From NCBI RefSeq assembly GCF_016859125.1, contig NZ_CP069338.1:11969501-12033500 (forward strand): a stretch of DNA of 64,000 nt, in the 5' to 3' direction. The notes under the pieces are model-generated. The model was not told the origin of the DNA. It saw only the letters and a program-made list of their open reading frames with translations, and did not search any database. This document shows, in pieces, positions 9,198 through 18,229 of this stretch. The number at the start of each line of letters is the position of its first letter. Within the stretch, counting starts at the first letter, position 1. The position numbers and the translations under genes were made by a program. Origin of the DNA: Archangium violaceum (GTDB lineage: Bacteria; Myxococcota; Myxococcia; Myxococcales; Myxococcaceae).

Positions 9198-9219
9198 TAA
9201 ACATGTTCATTGAACATGT
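9193..9219. promoter_or_regulatory. TetR operator: tandem 13-mers and a 19-bp palindrome over the start codon
   Basis: Two head-to-tail 13-mers, TTCATTAAACATG (9193-9205) and TTCATTGAACATG (9206-9218), differ by one base. Together they contain a perfect palindrome, ACATGTTCA-T-TGAACATGT (9201-9219). The site covers the initiation codon of the TetR gene (9216), which points to autorepression. Confidence 0.75.
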
Positions 9220-9857
9220 CCAACGAGCCCAGGAAGCAGGGCGGAAGCCGAGCCACCCAGAAGGAAGCCACCGGCAAGGCGGTCCTCGAGGCGGCGCGTG
9301 CGGAGTTCGAGAGCGTGGGCTTCGAAGCGGCGAACCTGCGGGCGATCGCGGCGCGCGCGGGGGTGTCCGCCGGGACGGTGCTCCACCACTATGGAGACAA
9401 GCGGGAGTTGCTCCACGCCGCGCTATTCGATGACCTCGAGGAGACGCTGCGGAGCGCGGTCGCCGGGCTCGGCACGGGCTCGCTGGAGACGCAGCTCTCC
9501 GAGCTGACCCGCACCGTGTTCCGGTACTACCAGCGGCGCCCCAAGCTGTCGCGAACCCTGCTCAAGGAGTCGCTCTTCGCGGACGAGCCGTGGGCGCGCA
9601 AGTTCAACGCCCAGGTCCACGGGGTTCATGGGGCCATCGTCCGGCTGACCGAGGAGGCGAGCGCGCGGGGAGAGCTCCGGCCCGGCGTGGACGGCGCGGT
9701 GTTCGCCGTCGCGTACTTCTCGTTCTTCTACTTCGCCCTCATCTCGTGGGTGCAGGGCGCGCATGACTCACCGGTGACGCTGGTCGAGCGTCTGGTCCAC
9801 CAGCACCTCGAGGGCCTGCGTCCGGGTGAGAAGCCACCCAGAAGGAGGAAGCCATGA
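9216..9857 (+). CDS. TetR/AcrR-family transcriptional regulator
   Basis: A repressor of 213 aa. The N-terminal helix-turn-helix is NLRAIAARAGVSAGTVLHHY, followed by GDKRELLHAALFDDL, then a helical ligand-binding domain. ATG 9216 is the only plausible start. It has no ribosome site and lies inside the operator palindrome, so the mRNA may be leaderless or nearly so. The stop overlaps the start of the alpha/beta hydrolase by 4 bases (ATGA), so the two are co-translated. The regulator probably controls both, and its ligand may be the hydrolase substrate (inference). Confidence 0.9.
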   Translation: MSNEPRKQGGSRATQKEATGKAVLEAARAEFESVGFEAANLRAIAARAGVSAGTVLHHYGDKRELLHAALFDDLEETLRSAVAGLGTGSLETQLSELTRTVFRYYQRRPKLSRTLLKESLFADEPWARKFNAQVHGVHGAIVRLTEEASARGELRPGVDGAVFAVAYFSFFYFALISWVQGAHDSPVTLVERLVHQHLEGLRPGEKPPRRRKP

Positions 9858-10729
9858 AGTCCGCGTTCAGAGGCGAGCAGGCGAAGGCCGTGCTCCTGCA
9901 ATGGTTCGACCGCTTCCGGGAGCGGCTGGAGGTGCCCACCGAGAGCAGGTGGGTGAAGACGCGACTGGGAGACACCCATGTCCTCGTCGGAGGGCCGGAG
10001 GGGGCACCGCCCGTGGTCGTGCTCCACGGAGCGATGGCGAGCTCGGCGCACGTGCTGAGGGAGCTGGAGCCGCTGCTCGAGCGATTCCGGGTCCATGCCG
10101 TCGACGTCATCGGCCAGTCGGTGAAGAGCGTGGACGCACGGCCCTCCGTCTCCAACAACGAGTACGGCGAGTGGCTCTCGGACGTCCTGGATGGGCTCTC
10201 GCTGAAACGGACGCACGTGGTGGGGGTGAGTTGGGGCGGCTTCGTCTCCATCCGCCTCGCGGCGTTCGCGCCGGAGCGCATCGATCGGCTCGTGCTCCTC
10301 GTCCCGGCGGGTGTGGTGAGGGGCTCATCGTGGGAGGGATTCACCAAGATAGGCCTCCCGATGATGCTGTATCGCCTGTCACCCTCCGAGCGGCGGCTGA
10401 AGGCCTTCGTCCGTCACCTGCTCACGACCCCGGATGACGACTGGGTCCCCTACCTGGGCGACGCCCTCCGCTCGTTCAACATGGACATGCGGGTACCGGC
10501 GCTCGCGAAGCCGGAGGAGCTCGAGGGATTGAAAGCGCCCACGCTCGTGCTGGGCGCGGACACGGATGTGAGCTTCCCGGGACAGCAACTCCTCGCACGC
10601 GCGCCAGAGCTCTTTCCGACGCTCGCTGGCACGGAGCTCATCGAGAATTGCAGGCACTGCCCCCCCACGACGGATGCATTCCGACGCTGGCTGTCGGAGC
10701 GCATCAGTGGATTCCTGCTCGCGAGCTGA
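9854..10729 (+). CDS. Alpha/beta-hydrolase
   Basis: A cytoplasmic protein of 291 aa with the full alpha/beta-hydrolase triad. The oxyanion loop is [11 protein letters not shown] (near 54-64), the nucleophile elbow GVSWGG has Ser126, the acid is at Asp238 (GADTDVSFP), and His268 lies in ENCRHCPPT. Only a lid-like helical insert separates the strands. No cofactor domain is seen. The substrate is unknown; the family includes esterases, C-C hydrolases and haloalkane dehalogenase relatives. It is the second gene of the TetR operon, overlapping by ATGA, so its expression should follow release of that repressor. Confidence 0.88.
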   Translation: MKSAFRGEQAKAVLLQWFDRFRERLEVPTESRWVKTRLGDTHVLVGGPEGAPPVVVLHGAMASSAHVLRELEPLLERFRVHAVDVIGQSVKSVDARPSVSNNEYGEWLSDVLDGLSLKRTHVVGVSWGGFVSIRLAAFAPERIDRLVLLVPAGVVRGSSWEGFTKIGLPMMLYRLSPSERRLKAFVRHLLTTPDDDWVPYLGDALRSFNMDMRVPALAKPEELEGLKAPTLVLGADTDVSFPGQQLLARAPELFPTLAGTELIENCRHCPPTTDAFRRWLSERISGFLLAS

Positions 10730-10905
10730 CGCGGGCGAGGGGCCCCTCTGGAGCGTGGAGCGCTTCGTCTCACTGCTGATGGGAGAGATTCCGCGACTCC
10801 ACGATGATGAAGCGGGCGATGGCCCGAGGACCTCCTGGAGACCTACCGCCGGCTCCTGCCCACCCTCGGGACCTGGGTCCGGAAGCCCGGCTGACGGGGA
10901 CTCCG

Positions 10906-11976
10906 TCAGAGCGAGGGCCGGCCCGGCTTGCGCGCCGGCAACACGCCACAGTGCACGAGGGTCGGGACCACCGCGCCGGGCTCGAGGCCCGCCTCTCGCA
11001 GCCAGGACCGGTACTCCGCCGTGCTGTAGGCCCGCCCCTCGGTGAGGGTGAAGAGCACGGCCGAATAGAGCGCCACCGGAAGCGGTCCATCGAGCGCATC
11101 ATTCAGGAACACGTCGTGCACGAGCAGGCTCCCCCCGGGAGGCAGGGCCTCGGCGCAGCGCCGGATGAGGGTGCGGTTCTGGGGAACGTCCCAGTCGTGC
11201 AGCACGTTCGACAGCAGGATCACGTCGGCCTCGGGCACCGGGTCGGCGAACATGTCCCCGGGTACACACGTGAGCCGCTCCACCACTCCGTGAGCCGTGG
11301 CGATTTCGGTGGCCACCTTGAGCACCTCGGGGCGGTCCCACACGATGGCCCGGAGCGTCGGGTGGCGCAGGAGCCAGGCGATGGCGTAGATGCCCGTGCC
11401 CCCGCCCACGTCGAGGAGGACGCGAGCCTCCGGAAGGGGGTGGCGGGCCGCGAGCACCGGAGCGACGTTCTTCGCTCGCCCCGCGAGAGCCAGGGTCAGC
11501 ATCCGGGCGCTCTGCTCCTTCTCCATCGCCGATTCGAGCCCCTGCCTGTAGATGAAGGCGGCCCCCTCCTGGGAGGGCCCGCTGCCGGCCGGGCGGTTCG
11601 TCTTCAACCGCTCGACCATCTCCAGGACCCCGGGCGCCTTGGCGGAGAGCCCGATGTACCCGCTGATATCGAAGGGCGAACCCGGCACCAGGTGCTCGCG
11701 GGCCTGCGGCGTCAGGGACAGCCGTCCTTCCGCATCGAGCGAGATCAGCCCCATGGCGCGCAGGGCCGTCACCAGCACCACCGCGGGCCGCTCGGCGAGG
11801 TGGAGATCGGCGCGCAGTGCCTCGAAGCGGCGCGGCTCACGTGCCAGACGCTCGAAGACACCGAAATGCGAAACCGAGGCCGTGAGCAACTCGGTGCCGG
11901 CACTGCCCCGGTAGAAATCGAAGATCGGGGTCGGGTCTGTGATGGGTGGCCGGGTCGCGTCGATCATGGGATGCAT
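10906..11976 (-). CDS. SAM-dependent O-methyltransferase (acetylserotonin/plant-type family)
   Basis: A protein of 356 aa. The N-terminal dimerisation helices are recognisable ([20 protein letters not shown]). The SAM-binding motif is [18 protein letters not shown], followed by VWDRPEV and the acidic motif [16 protein letters not shown], where the His is the expected general base of this family. Such enzymes methylate hydroxyls on small aromatic or polyketide substrates. No biosynthetic cluster is seen next to it. AGGAAGGAG precedes two close ATGs, 11976 and 11967, and either could be used. The gene is divergent from the esterase lipoprotein gene at 12174, with about 200 less GC-rich bases between them. 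Confidence 0.88.
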   Translation of the reverse strand: MHPMIDATRPPITDPTPIFDFYRGSAGTELLTASVSHFGVFERLAREPRRFEALRADLHLAERPAVVLVTALRAMGLISLDAEGRLSLTPQAREHLVPGSPFDISGYIGLSAKAPGVLEMVERLKTNRPAGSGPSQEGAAFIYRQGLESAMEKEQSARMLTLALAGRAKNVAPVLAARHPLPEARVLLDVGGGTGIYAIAWLLRHPTLRAIVWDRPEVLKVATEIATAHGVVERLTCVPGDMFADPVPEADVILLSNVLHDWDVPQNRTLIRRCAEALPPGGSLLVHDVFLNDALDGPLPVALYSAVLFTLTEGRAYSTAEYRSWLREAGLEPGAVVPTLVHCGVLPARKPGRPSL

Positions 11977-12173
11977 GCTCCTTCCTAGGTGTGGCGTCCT
12001 TGTACATCGGGAATGTGTCACGAGCGGAACCCGATTGTGACAAGCACCAGAGGAGGGAGAACGCGAATTGCTGGATTTTTCCCGATATAGCGGTTTGCTT
12101 TGTAAGCGGATTGAAGAATGGTCAAATGGAGTCCTCCCATTGACCGCTGTCGCTCCCCCAGGAGGTCGTTGCC

Positions 12174-13082
12174 ATGAAGAGAGTTCTTGCCGCCGTGCTC
12201 GTCGCGACCGTTTCCGCATGTGGTGGTGAAGAGGATTTCGAGAGGAGTGGCGCGGAAGACAGACACACCGAAACACTTTCAAGCAGCGGCGCCAGCCTGG
12301 CCCAGCCCTCTCCGACCTACATTCCGAAACCCACCGGCCCCTGTCCCGAGTTCAAGGAGGGGACGCTGACCTTCCAGCCGTCGGGAATCAAGGCACGCAA
12401 CGTTCGCATCTGGATGTCGGACGCGGCCAGGACTCTGGATGGCCCGCTCGTCTTCTACTGGCACGGCACGGGCAGCTCTCCGACGGAGGCCACCACGGGC
12501 ATCGGCACGACGCAGATCAACGCCATCAAGGCCCTGGGCGGTATCGTCGCGGCGCCGGAGCGGGATCCCGCCGCGGGGACCTTCCCCTGGTTCTATGTCT
12601 CGTCCAACTCACGCGACGATGACTTCCGCGTGGCGGACGAAGTGCTGGCCTGTGCCATCCAGAAGGTCGGCATCGACGTGAGCCGTATCCACAGCATGGG
12701 CTTTAGCGCGGGTGGCCTGAACACGACGCACATGAGCTATCGCCGCTCCGGCTACATCGCGAGCGTGGCGACGTACTCGGGCGGAAGGACGTCCACGATC
12801 CCCACGCAGTACCCGGCGAACAAGTTCGCCAGCATGATCTTCCATGGAGGGCCGTCCGACCAGGTCTTCATCAACTTCCAGACGATGAGCCAGAACTACT
12901 ACAACGATCTGAAGTCGAAGTCCCAGTTCGCCATGCTCTGCAACCACGGCAACGGGCATTCGATCCCCACGGACGCGCGCGCGGCGGTCTGGCAGTTCTT
13001 CCAGGCGCATCCCTACGGCACCGTGCCGTCGCCCTACGCGGGAGGCCTCCCGAGCAGCATGCCGAGCTACTGCCAGCGCTGA
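12174..13082 (+). CDS. Secreted esterase lipoprotein (PHB-depolymerase/feruloyl-esterase-like)
   Basis: A protein of 302 aa starting with a lipoprotein signal (VATVSAC, Cys16). The mature part is an alpha/beta hydrolase: oxyanion region VFYWHGTGSSP, nucleophile GFSAGGLNTTHM, catalytic Asp probably in GGPSDQVFIN and His in NHGNGHSIP. This arrangement resembles secreted LpqC-type esterases and polyhydroxybutyrate depolymerases. The natural substrate is not determined. AGGAGGT lies 8 bases before the ATG. It stands alone, divergent from the O-methyltransferase and convergent with the FecR-type gene just 6 bases away. Confidence 0.85.
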   Translation: MKRVLAAVLVATVSACGGEEDFERSGAEDRHTETLSSSGASLAQPSPTYIPKPTGPCPEFKEGTLTFQPSGIKARNVRIWMSDAARTLDGPLVFYWHGTGSSPTEATTGIGTTQINAIKALGGIVAAPERDPAAGTFPWFYVSSNSRDDDFRVADEVLACAIQKVGIDVSRIHSMGFSAGGLNTTHMSYRRSGYIASVATYSGGRTSTIPTQYPANKFASMIFHGGPSDQVFINFQTMSQNYYNDLKSKSQFAMLCNHGNGHSIPTDARAAVWQFFQAHPYGTVPSPYAGGLPSSMPSYCQR

Positions 13083-13088
13083 AGCCCC

Positions 13089-14432
13089 TCACGGCGACAG
13101 CGAGCCGCGGGCCTCCTCGGACCAGCGGCCGTGGGGGAATTCCTTCAGGTAGAGGCGATATTCGGCCGTAGCCTGGGCCGGGGAGAGTCGGGCCTCGAAG
13201 CAGCGGGCGCGCAGGTAGCGCGCCTCCTCACGCAACGGGCGCTCCCGGCTCTCCTCGGCGATTTCCTCGAGCCCCACGAGGAAGCTCTCACACCCGCGGG
13301 TGTCCACCGCCGTGCGGGCATGAGAGAGAAAGCGCTCCTCCACCTCGCGCGGCGCCGGGAAGCGCTGCCATTCCTGCTCGGCCGTGAGCGAGCCTCCCTC
13401 CGATAGGAGAGGAGATGTCCGCGGGGGCTCCGCGGCATCCTTCGTACCGGCGGGCGAGGACCGCGTCTCGGGCTCCCCAGGAGCAACCGGGGTGGGCGTG
13501 GACACGGGCTTCTTCCGGGGAGCCGTCGTGGAGCGCTCGGGAGCCGGAGGATCCGGTGGCGCCGGGGGCTCGGCGATGGCGGGAGGCGTTACCTGGACGC
13601 CGAGCGCCTCGAAGGCCCGCTGGTCCTCGATGGACAGCGGAAGCTGCCTCCACGTGCGCTCGTTGGAGTGGAGCTCCACGCGCTGACCCGCGGTGGCGAA
13701 ACCGGGCCGCAAGCCCTCTGCCTCCACCCTCACCCTGCCCTCCAGCACGGAGACGGCGGGCCCCGCGGGCGTGCGCTCCACGGAGAAGACGGTGCCCACC
13801 ACGAAGACGCGCAGGCCTTCCGCTTCCACGATGAAGCCGCGCCGCTCGGCGTGCGAGGCCCGCACCGCGACGCGCCCCCGCATCACCCGCAGGTGCACGT
13901 CATCCGCCGAGACGCGGGAGAGCACCACCTCCGAGTCGGCCGACACCAGCATGCCGCTCGCGTCGGGAAGTCGCAGCCGGGCGCTTCCCCGAGCGGGAGT
14001 CTTCACGGTGCTGCCAGCCCGCAGGCCCGAGTCCGCCTGGAGCGCTCGTTCCGTGCCGTCCGCCTCGCGAACCCAGGGCGTGGGAGGCCCGACCTCCACC
14101 CGGGGCGCCGTGCCGGGACCCAGCATCAGCAGCGACAGCGTCGTCACGCAGGCCCCCATCGCGGCCAGCATCCACAGCCCGCGTGACCGGTGCTCGCGCT
14201 GGCCGAAGCGCCGGGCGGCCATCGACAGGACTCGGTCATCCACCTTCGCCCACCGCACCGTGGTTGGCTCTTCCCGCGCCACTCGCAGCAGGTTCCGCGT
14301 CTCCCCTACCTCCACGAGCCGTTGCGCGCACGCTCCGCAGCTGGCGACGTGCGCCTCCACCCGGGCGCGAGCCTCCGCGTCCAGCTCTCCCGAGGCCAGG
14401 GCCCACAGCGCCTCCACCTCATGGCGAGCCAT
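13089..14432 (-). CDS. FecR-type anti-sigma factor with zinc finger and TPR-like tail
   Basis: A protein of 447 aa. The N-terminus has an anti-sigma zinc finger (HVASCGACAQRL, HxxxCxxC). One membrane segment (LWMLAAMGACVTTLSLLML) lies near 85-104. A FecR domain follows (about 130-270, with GSTVKTPARGSARLRLPDAS and FVVGTVFSVERTP), then a Pro-rich linker. The last ~90 residues look like TolA-binding/TPR helices (EEARYLRARCFEARLSPAQA). It would hold the ECF sigma factor at the membrane and release it on an envelope signal. Its start overlaps the sigma gene by 14 bases, with GGAGG before ATG 14432. No TonB receptor gene is nearby, unlike classic FecR systems. Confidence 0.9.
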   Translation of the reverse strand: MARHEVEALWALASGELDAEARARVEAHVASCGACAQRLVEVGETRNLLRVAREEPTTVRWAKVDDRVLSMAARRFGQREHRSRGLWMLAAMGACVTTLSLLMLGPGTAPRVEVGPPTPWVREADGTERALQADSGLRAGSTVKTPARGSARLRLPDASGMLVSADSEVVLSRVSADDVHLRVMRGRVAVRASHAERRGFIVEAEGLRVFVVGTVFSVERTPAGPAVSVLEGRVRVEAEGLRPGFATAGQRVELHSNERTWRQLPLSIEDQRAFEALGVQVTPPAIAEPPAPPDPPAPERSTTAPRKKPVSTPTPVAPGEPETRSSPAGTKDAAEPPRTSPLLSEGGSLTAEQEWQRFPAPREVEERFLSHARTAVDTRGCESFLVGLEEIAEESRERPLREEARYLRARCFEARLSPAQATAEYRLYLKEFPHGRWSEEARGSLSP

Positions 14433-15066
14433 GGGGACCTCCAGCGCGAGTCTCGAGCAGTCGCCGCATGGCCTCGTTGAACTCCAGCCGCGCATGGTGG
14501 AGGCGGCTGCGAACGGTGTTGGGTGAGCTTCCCACGGCCTGGGCGATCTCCTCCGGGCTCATGCCGCACAGCTCGTAATACACGAAGACGATCCGCTTCT
14601 TGGGCTTGAGCCGCTCCAGCGCCAGCTCCACCAGCTTCGCCGCCTGGCGCCGGGCCACCGCGCGCTCCGGGTCCTCCCCGGGATGGATGGATTCGGGCGG
14701 TTGCGCGAAGGGGTCCTCTGGCCGGCGCCTCCTCCACCGCAGGTGCGAAAGCGCCACGTTGGCACAGACCCGGTAGAAGAAGGTCCGGAAGCGGGACTCG
14801 CCCCGAAAGCCCTTCAGCGCGGTCAGCAGCCGCAGGTAGGTCTCCTGGAGCAGGTCCTCCAGCTCGGTGCGGTTGCCCACCAGGTGACGCAGGATGCGGG
14901 CCGCGTCGGTTCGGGTGAGATGATAGAGCCGGTCGAAGGAGGTGAGGTCTCCCTCCCTCACGCGCTGCACGAGCATCAGGAGTTGGGCCTCGTCCACCGG
15001 AGGAAGGGCGGTGGACGGCCCGTCTCGGAGCGAGGGGCCCAACGACATCTCCACTGTCCCCTCCAT
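14419..15066 (-). CDS. ECF-type RNA polymerase sigma factor
   Basis: A protein of 215 aa with region 2 (DLTSFDRLYHLTRTDAARIL, then ELEDLLQETYLRLL and RTFFYRVCANVALSHLRW) and region 4 (LCGMSPEEIAQAVGSSPNTV, followed by RSRLHHARLEF). There is no region 1 or 3. It is co-translated with the FecR-type anti-sigma factor (14-base overlap), so its activity is probably set by that protein. ATG 15066 has GAGGGGAG upstream, and an ATG at 15048 is an alternative. ECF sigma factors of this type usually activate their own operon. I could not pick out a matching promoter. Confidence 0.92.
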   Translation of the reverse strand: MEGTVEMSLGPSLRDGPSTALPPVDEAQLLMLVQRVREGDLTSFDRLYHLTRTDAARILRHLVGNRTELEDLLQETYLRLLTALKGFRGESRFRTFFYRVCANVALSHLRWRRRRPEDPFAQPPESIHPGEDPERAVARRQAAKLVELALERLKPKKRIVFVYYELCGMSPEEIAQAVGSSPNTVRSRLHHARLEFNEAMRRLLETRAGGPHGSP

Positions 15067-15168
15067 GCCGGCTGCTCCCCTCGTCGACGCGAAAGGCTGG
15101 AAACCCGGGTGTCCGGGTACCACGAGGAGCGTGACTGGAAGATGACTGGGAGGGGCCGCGCCCGAGCT

Positions 15169-16191
15169 TCAGCGGTCCGAGCGGATGGGGCCGTACTCCA
15201 CCGGCACCCAGGCGTAGTTCTTCGCCTCGGCGCGCACATGGCCGATGCCCGGGAAGGGCAGGTGCGCCCCGGCGACCCAGAGCTTGTTCTTCGCCGCGTC
15301 CGCGAACACCTTCTTCCGGGAGGCGATCGCCTGCTTGCTATCGAGGTCGAACTCGATGGCGATCTCCGGCCGGGCGAACTGCGTCGCATGGCTGTGGACC
15401 AGATCGCCCCACACCAGGAGGCTCTGATCCTTCGAGGTGAACAGGTAGCCACTGTGGCCGGGCGTATGGCCCGGGGACGGGGAGACGACGACCCCGGGGA
15501 CCGGCGCCTCGCCCTCGGCGAAGGTCTTGAATTTGCCCGCGGCCACGTAGGGCGCGACCGCCTCGCGGGCCAGTTTGAACATGGGCTGAACGTCCGCCGG
15601 TGCCTTGGCGGCGATCTGCTCGTCGAGCCAATAGGCCGCTTCGGCCTTCGCGACACGCACCTCGGCGTTCGGGAAGGCGGCCTTGCCGTCGGCGGTCAAC
15701 AGGCCGCGGGAGTGGTCCGCATGCAGGTGCGTCAACAGAACCGTGTCGATCTGCGCGGGGTCGTACCCGGCGGCGCGGATGTTGCCCAGCATGGCGCCAA
15801 CGGTCGGGCCAAAGGCAGTGGCCGCTCCGGTGTCGACGAGGATCAGATGATCTCCCGTGTGCACCAGGAAGCCGTTGACCGCGGTCTGCACGCCCGGCGT
15901 GGTGGCGAGGAACATCCGCGCGAGCAGGTTCTGGATGTCCTTGGCGCTCGCGCCCTTGAGGATCTTCGGGTCGAGGTCGAAGTAACCGTCGTACAGCGCG
16001 GTGACCTCGAAGTCTCCCAGCTTCATGCGGAAGAAGCCCGGCACCTGCGTCTTCTGCTGCGCGGGCGGTGCCGCGTCCGCCACCGTCGGCATCATCGCCG
16101 TGCACACGGCGGCGCCCGTGAACGACAAGGTGAACAGCGCGCGGCGGAGCGCCTGGTGCGAACGTGAACGGCTCTGCGTTTTGTTGAACAT
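15169..16191 (-). CDS. Exported MBL-fold metallo-hydrolase
   Basis: A protein of 340 aa with a signal peptide (cleavage likely after TVADA, about residue 40). The metal-binding motif is HLHADH (His155, His157, Asp159, His160), with further ligands in SPGHTPGH and GDLVHSH. The overall form is that of the periplasmic MBL-fold family that includes quorum-quenching lactonases and related hydrolases. The ending GAHLPFPGIGHV is typical of that group. The substrate is not determined. It stands 22 bases from the acyl-CoA dehydrogenase-like gene, same strand, and may be co-transcribed with it. Confidence 0.9.
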   Translation of the reverse strand: MFNKTQSRSRSHQALRRALFTLSFTGAAVCTAMMPTVADAAPPAQQKTQVPGFFRMKLGDFEVTALYDGYFDLDPKILKGASAKDIQNLLARMFLATTPGVQTAVNGFLVHTGDHLILVDTGAATAFGPTVGAMLGNIRAAGYDPAQIDTVLLTHLHADHSRGLLTADGKAAFPNAEVRVAKAEAAYWLDEQIAAKAPADVQPMFKLAREAVAPYVAAGKFKTFAEGEAPVPGVVVSPSPGHTPGHSGYLFTSKDQSLLVWGDLVHSHATQFARPEIAIEFDLDSKQAIASRKKVFADAAKNKLWVAGAHLPFPGIGHVRAEAKNYAWVPVEYGPIRSDR

Positions 16192-16212
16192 GAGACGCTT
16201 ATACCGCCTCGC

Positions 16213-17142
16213 TCACCCGGGGGTGATCAACTTCTGGCGGGCCGTTTCCCGGCGCTTCGCGCGCACCTTGCCCGCCACATTGAGCAGCAATCGATCCCGC
16301 TCCCAGCGTTCACACGTGGGTGCATCCACCCGCTCCCAGAGAGTTCCCAGACCGTCCACCCTCGCGCGGAACAGATCGAGCGCCCCAGACAGGGCCAGGT
16401 GCACCGCGGGTGAAGCCGGCTCCGACTGCGCGAGTCCTCGCATCGTCACCGCGAGTGCGAGCAATTCCTCTCGTACCTCGTCCGGCCAGCCCGAGCGCCG
16501 GGCCACCTGGATCAGCCACCCGAGCACCGCCGCGAACACGTGACAGTCTTCCACCGTGCGGAACGGTTTGACGTAGCGCTCGTAGCCATCGCCGGGCAGC
16601 ACTTCCGCGGGCGCCACCTCCACCTCGTGCAGCCGCAGCTCCGCATGAGGTACCTCCGGGACGAACGGAGTCGGCGGCAACTCGGTGAGCGTCACCCCCG
16701 GACGGCGTGAGTCGATCCGCACCAGCCGCAGCCGGTTGCGTCCCTGGACGTCCTGCCCCTCGCTCGCCACCACCAGCAGCTCGTCCGCCGCGGTGCCCAG
16801 GGTGATGAAGGCCTTGGTGCCCTCGAGGCGCAGTGGGCCATCGCCCGCGCCGGTGAGCCGGGTGTCCATCGCCGAGGGGTGTCCTCCCCGCGCCTCGGTC
16901 ACGCACAGCGCGTACCGGCGCTCAAAAGGCAGCGCGGGGAACAGGGAGCGCAGGGCCGAGTGGTAGCCCGAGGCGAAGGCGTAACCCAGCCGGTCGGCCG
17001 CGAAGCCTCCGGCGAACGCCACGTCCACCGGGAGGGAGAAGCGCGAGGCCAGCCGCAGGTGCTGCGTCCACCAGTCCTCGATGGAGCCGAGGGACACCGG
17101 AGCGGGGGACTCGGTGAGGAGGAATCGCAGCAGCTCGTCCAT
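16213..17142 (-). CDS. Acyl-CoA dehydrogenase-like protein, short form
   Basis: A protein of 309 aa related to acyl-CoA dehydrogenases but shorter than the usual ~380. The flavin-binding beta domain is visible (YALCVTEARGGHPSAMDTRL, then LRLEGTKAFITLGTAADELL). The later helical part is less conserved (CHVFAAVLGWLIQVARR), and I cannot identify the catalytic glutamate. It may be a divergent or non-catalytic member. It has a good internal reading frame with no sign of damage. It lies 30 bases downstream of exonuclease III on the same strand. Confidence 0.7.
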   Translation of the reverse strand: MDELLRFLLTESPAPVSLGSIEDWWTQHLRLASRFSLPVDVAFAGGFAADRLGYAFASGYHSALRSLFPALPFERRYALCVTEARGGHPSAMDTRLTGAGDGPLRLEGTKAFITLGTAADELLVVASEGQDVQGRNRLRLVRIDSRRPGVTLTELPPTPFVPEVPHAELRLHEVEVAPAEVLPGDGYERYVKPFRTVEDCHVFAAVLGWLIQVARRSGWPDEVREELLALAVTMRGLAQSEPASPAVHLALSGALDLFRARVDGLGTLWERVDAPTCERWERDRLLLNVAGKVRAKRRETARQKLITPG

Positions 17143-17172
17143 GGCGGGGGCACCTCCGTCTACGACAGTGAC

Positions 17173-17943
17173 TCAGTCCTTGAACTCGGCCCACACCGGT
17201 GCGTGATCCGAGGGCTGCTTGCCCTTGCGCGCCTCGCGGTCCACGTCCGCCGCCACCAGCCGCTCCGCCAGCGGCGCCGTCGCGAAGATGTGGTCGATGC
17301 GCAGTCCCTGGTTCTTCGGGAACGCCAGCATCCGGTAGTCCCACCAACTGAAGCGCTGCTCGTTCGGGTGCAGCTTGCGGAACGTGTCCGTCAGCCCGAA
17401 CGCGCACAGCTCCTTCAGCGCCTCCCGCTCCTTCGCCGTGCAGAGCGTCTGCCCTTCCCACAGCGCCACGTCCCACACGTCGATGTCCTCGGGCGCCACG
17501 TTCCAGTCGCCACACAGCACCAGCGGCTCACCCGGCTTGTGCCGCGTGTCCAGGTAGCGCCTCAGCCGCCCGTACCACTGCAGCTTGTACTTGTATTGAT
17601 CCGAGTCCACCGCCTGCCCGTTCGGCGCGTACACGCTCAGCACCCGCACCCCGTTCACCGTCGCGGCGATCACCCGCGCGTGCGTGTCGTCCACCCCGTC
17701 CGACAGGCCTCGCACCACGTCCGTGGGCTCCGTCTTCGCCAGGATGGCCACCCCGTTGTACGTCTTCTGCCCGTGCACCGCGGCGTGGTAGCCCGCCGCT
17801 CGCACGGCCTCCATCGGAAACTCGGTGTCCTGGCACTTCAGCTCCTGCAGGCACACCACGTCCGGTTGAGCGCTCTTCAGCCAGTCCACCAGCCTGTCCA
17901 GGCGGGCTCGGACCGAGTTCACGTTCCAGGCAGCGATCTTCAT
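17173..17943 (-). CDS. xth: Exodeoxyribonuclease III
   Basis: DNA repair nuclease of 256 aa that cuts at abasic sites and has 3'-5' exonuclease activity. All catalytic motifs of the ExoIII/AP-endonuclease family are present: WNVNSVRAR at the start, QELK (Glu34), YAPNG, GDWNVAPEDIDV (Asp146, Asn148) and the C-terminal SDHAPVW (Asp246, His247). The length matches the family. ATG 17943 (MKIAAWNVNS) is the conserved start, and an ATG 9 bases earlier is possible. Confidence 0.96.
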   Translation of the reverse strand: MKIAAWNVNSVRARLDRLVDWLKSAQPDVVCLQELKCQDTEFPMEAVRAAGYHAAVHGQKTYNGVAILAKTEPTDVVRGLSDGVDDTHARVIAATVNGVRVLSVYAPNGQAVDSDQYKYKLQWYGRLRRYLDTRHKPGEPLVLCGDWNVAPEDIDVWDVALWEGQTLCTAKEREALKELCAFGLTDTFRKLHPNEQRFSWWDYRMLAFPKNQGLRIDHIFATAPLAERLVAADVDREARKGKQPSDHAPVWAEFKD

Positions 17944-18160
17944 CCCGCCCAACGTCGCACGTCACCTCCTCCCCCGCCACGGTTTTTCCCCTCCTCCTCG
18001 GGCGTATTCCCTTGTGGGTCCTGGTCTCCGTACGTCTTTCCGTGACCTTGGCCGTGGCACGGTGGCCCTTGGGGTTTCCGGATAGCTCGGGTGTGGCCCT
18101 CGGGCCGCACGGAGCCCGCCCGGGGAGCGGGGAGGCGTCCTCGTAGACCCTCACCCCCCG

Positions 18161-18181
18161 CCCTCTCCCAGAGGGAGAGGG
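18161..18181. repeat. 21-bp palindromic intergenic repeat, copy 1
   Basis: Perfect inverted repeat with 9-bp arms CCCTCTCCC and GGGAGAGGG around AGA. The same 21 bases recur exactly at 51204-51224. It lies about 50 bases before the TPR lipoprotein gene, in an otherwise featureless 286-base gap. It looks like a dispersed REP-like hairpin. Confidence 0.7.
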
Positions 18182-18184
18182 GGC

Positions 18185-18199
18185 TGGCACGCGCATCGC
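18185..18199 (+). promoter_or_regulatory. Possible sigma-54 promoter
   Basis: TGGCAC (18185-18190), five bases, then TCGC (18196-18199) is one mismatch from the -24/-12 consensus TGGCAC-N5-TTGC. It lies about 30 bases upstream of the TPR gene start. No enhancer-binding site was recognised. Confidence 0.3.
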
Positions 18200-18229
18200 A
18201 GTGGGCTCCTCCCGACAAGGAGCCACACC

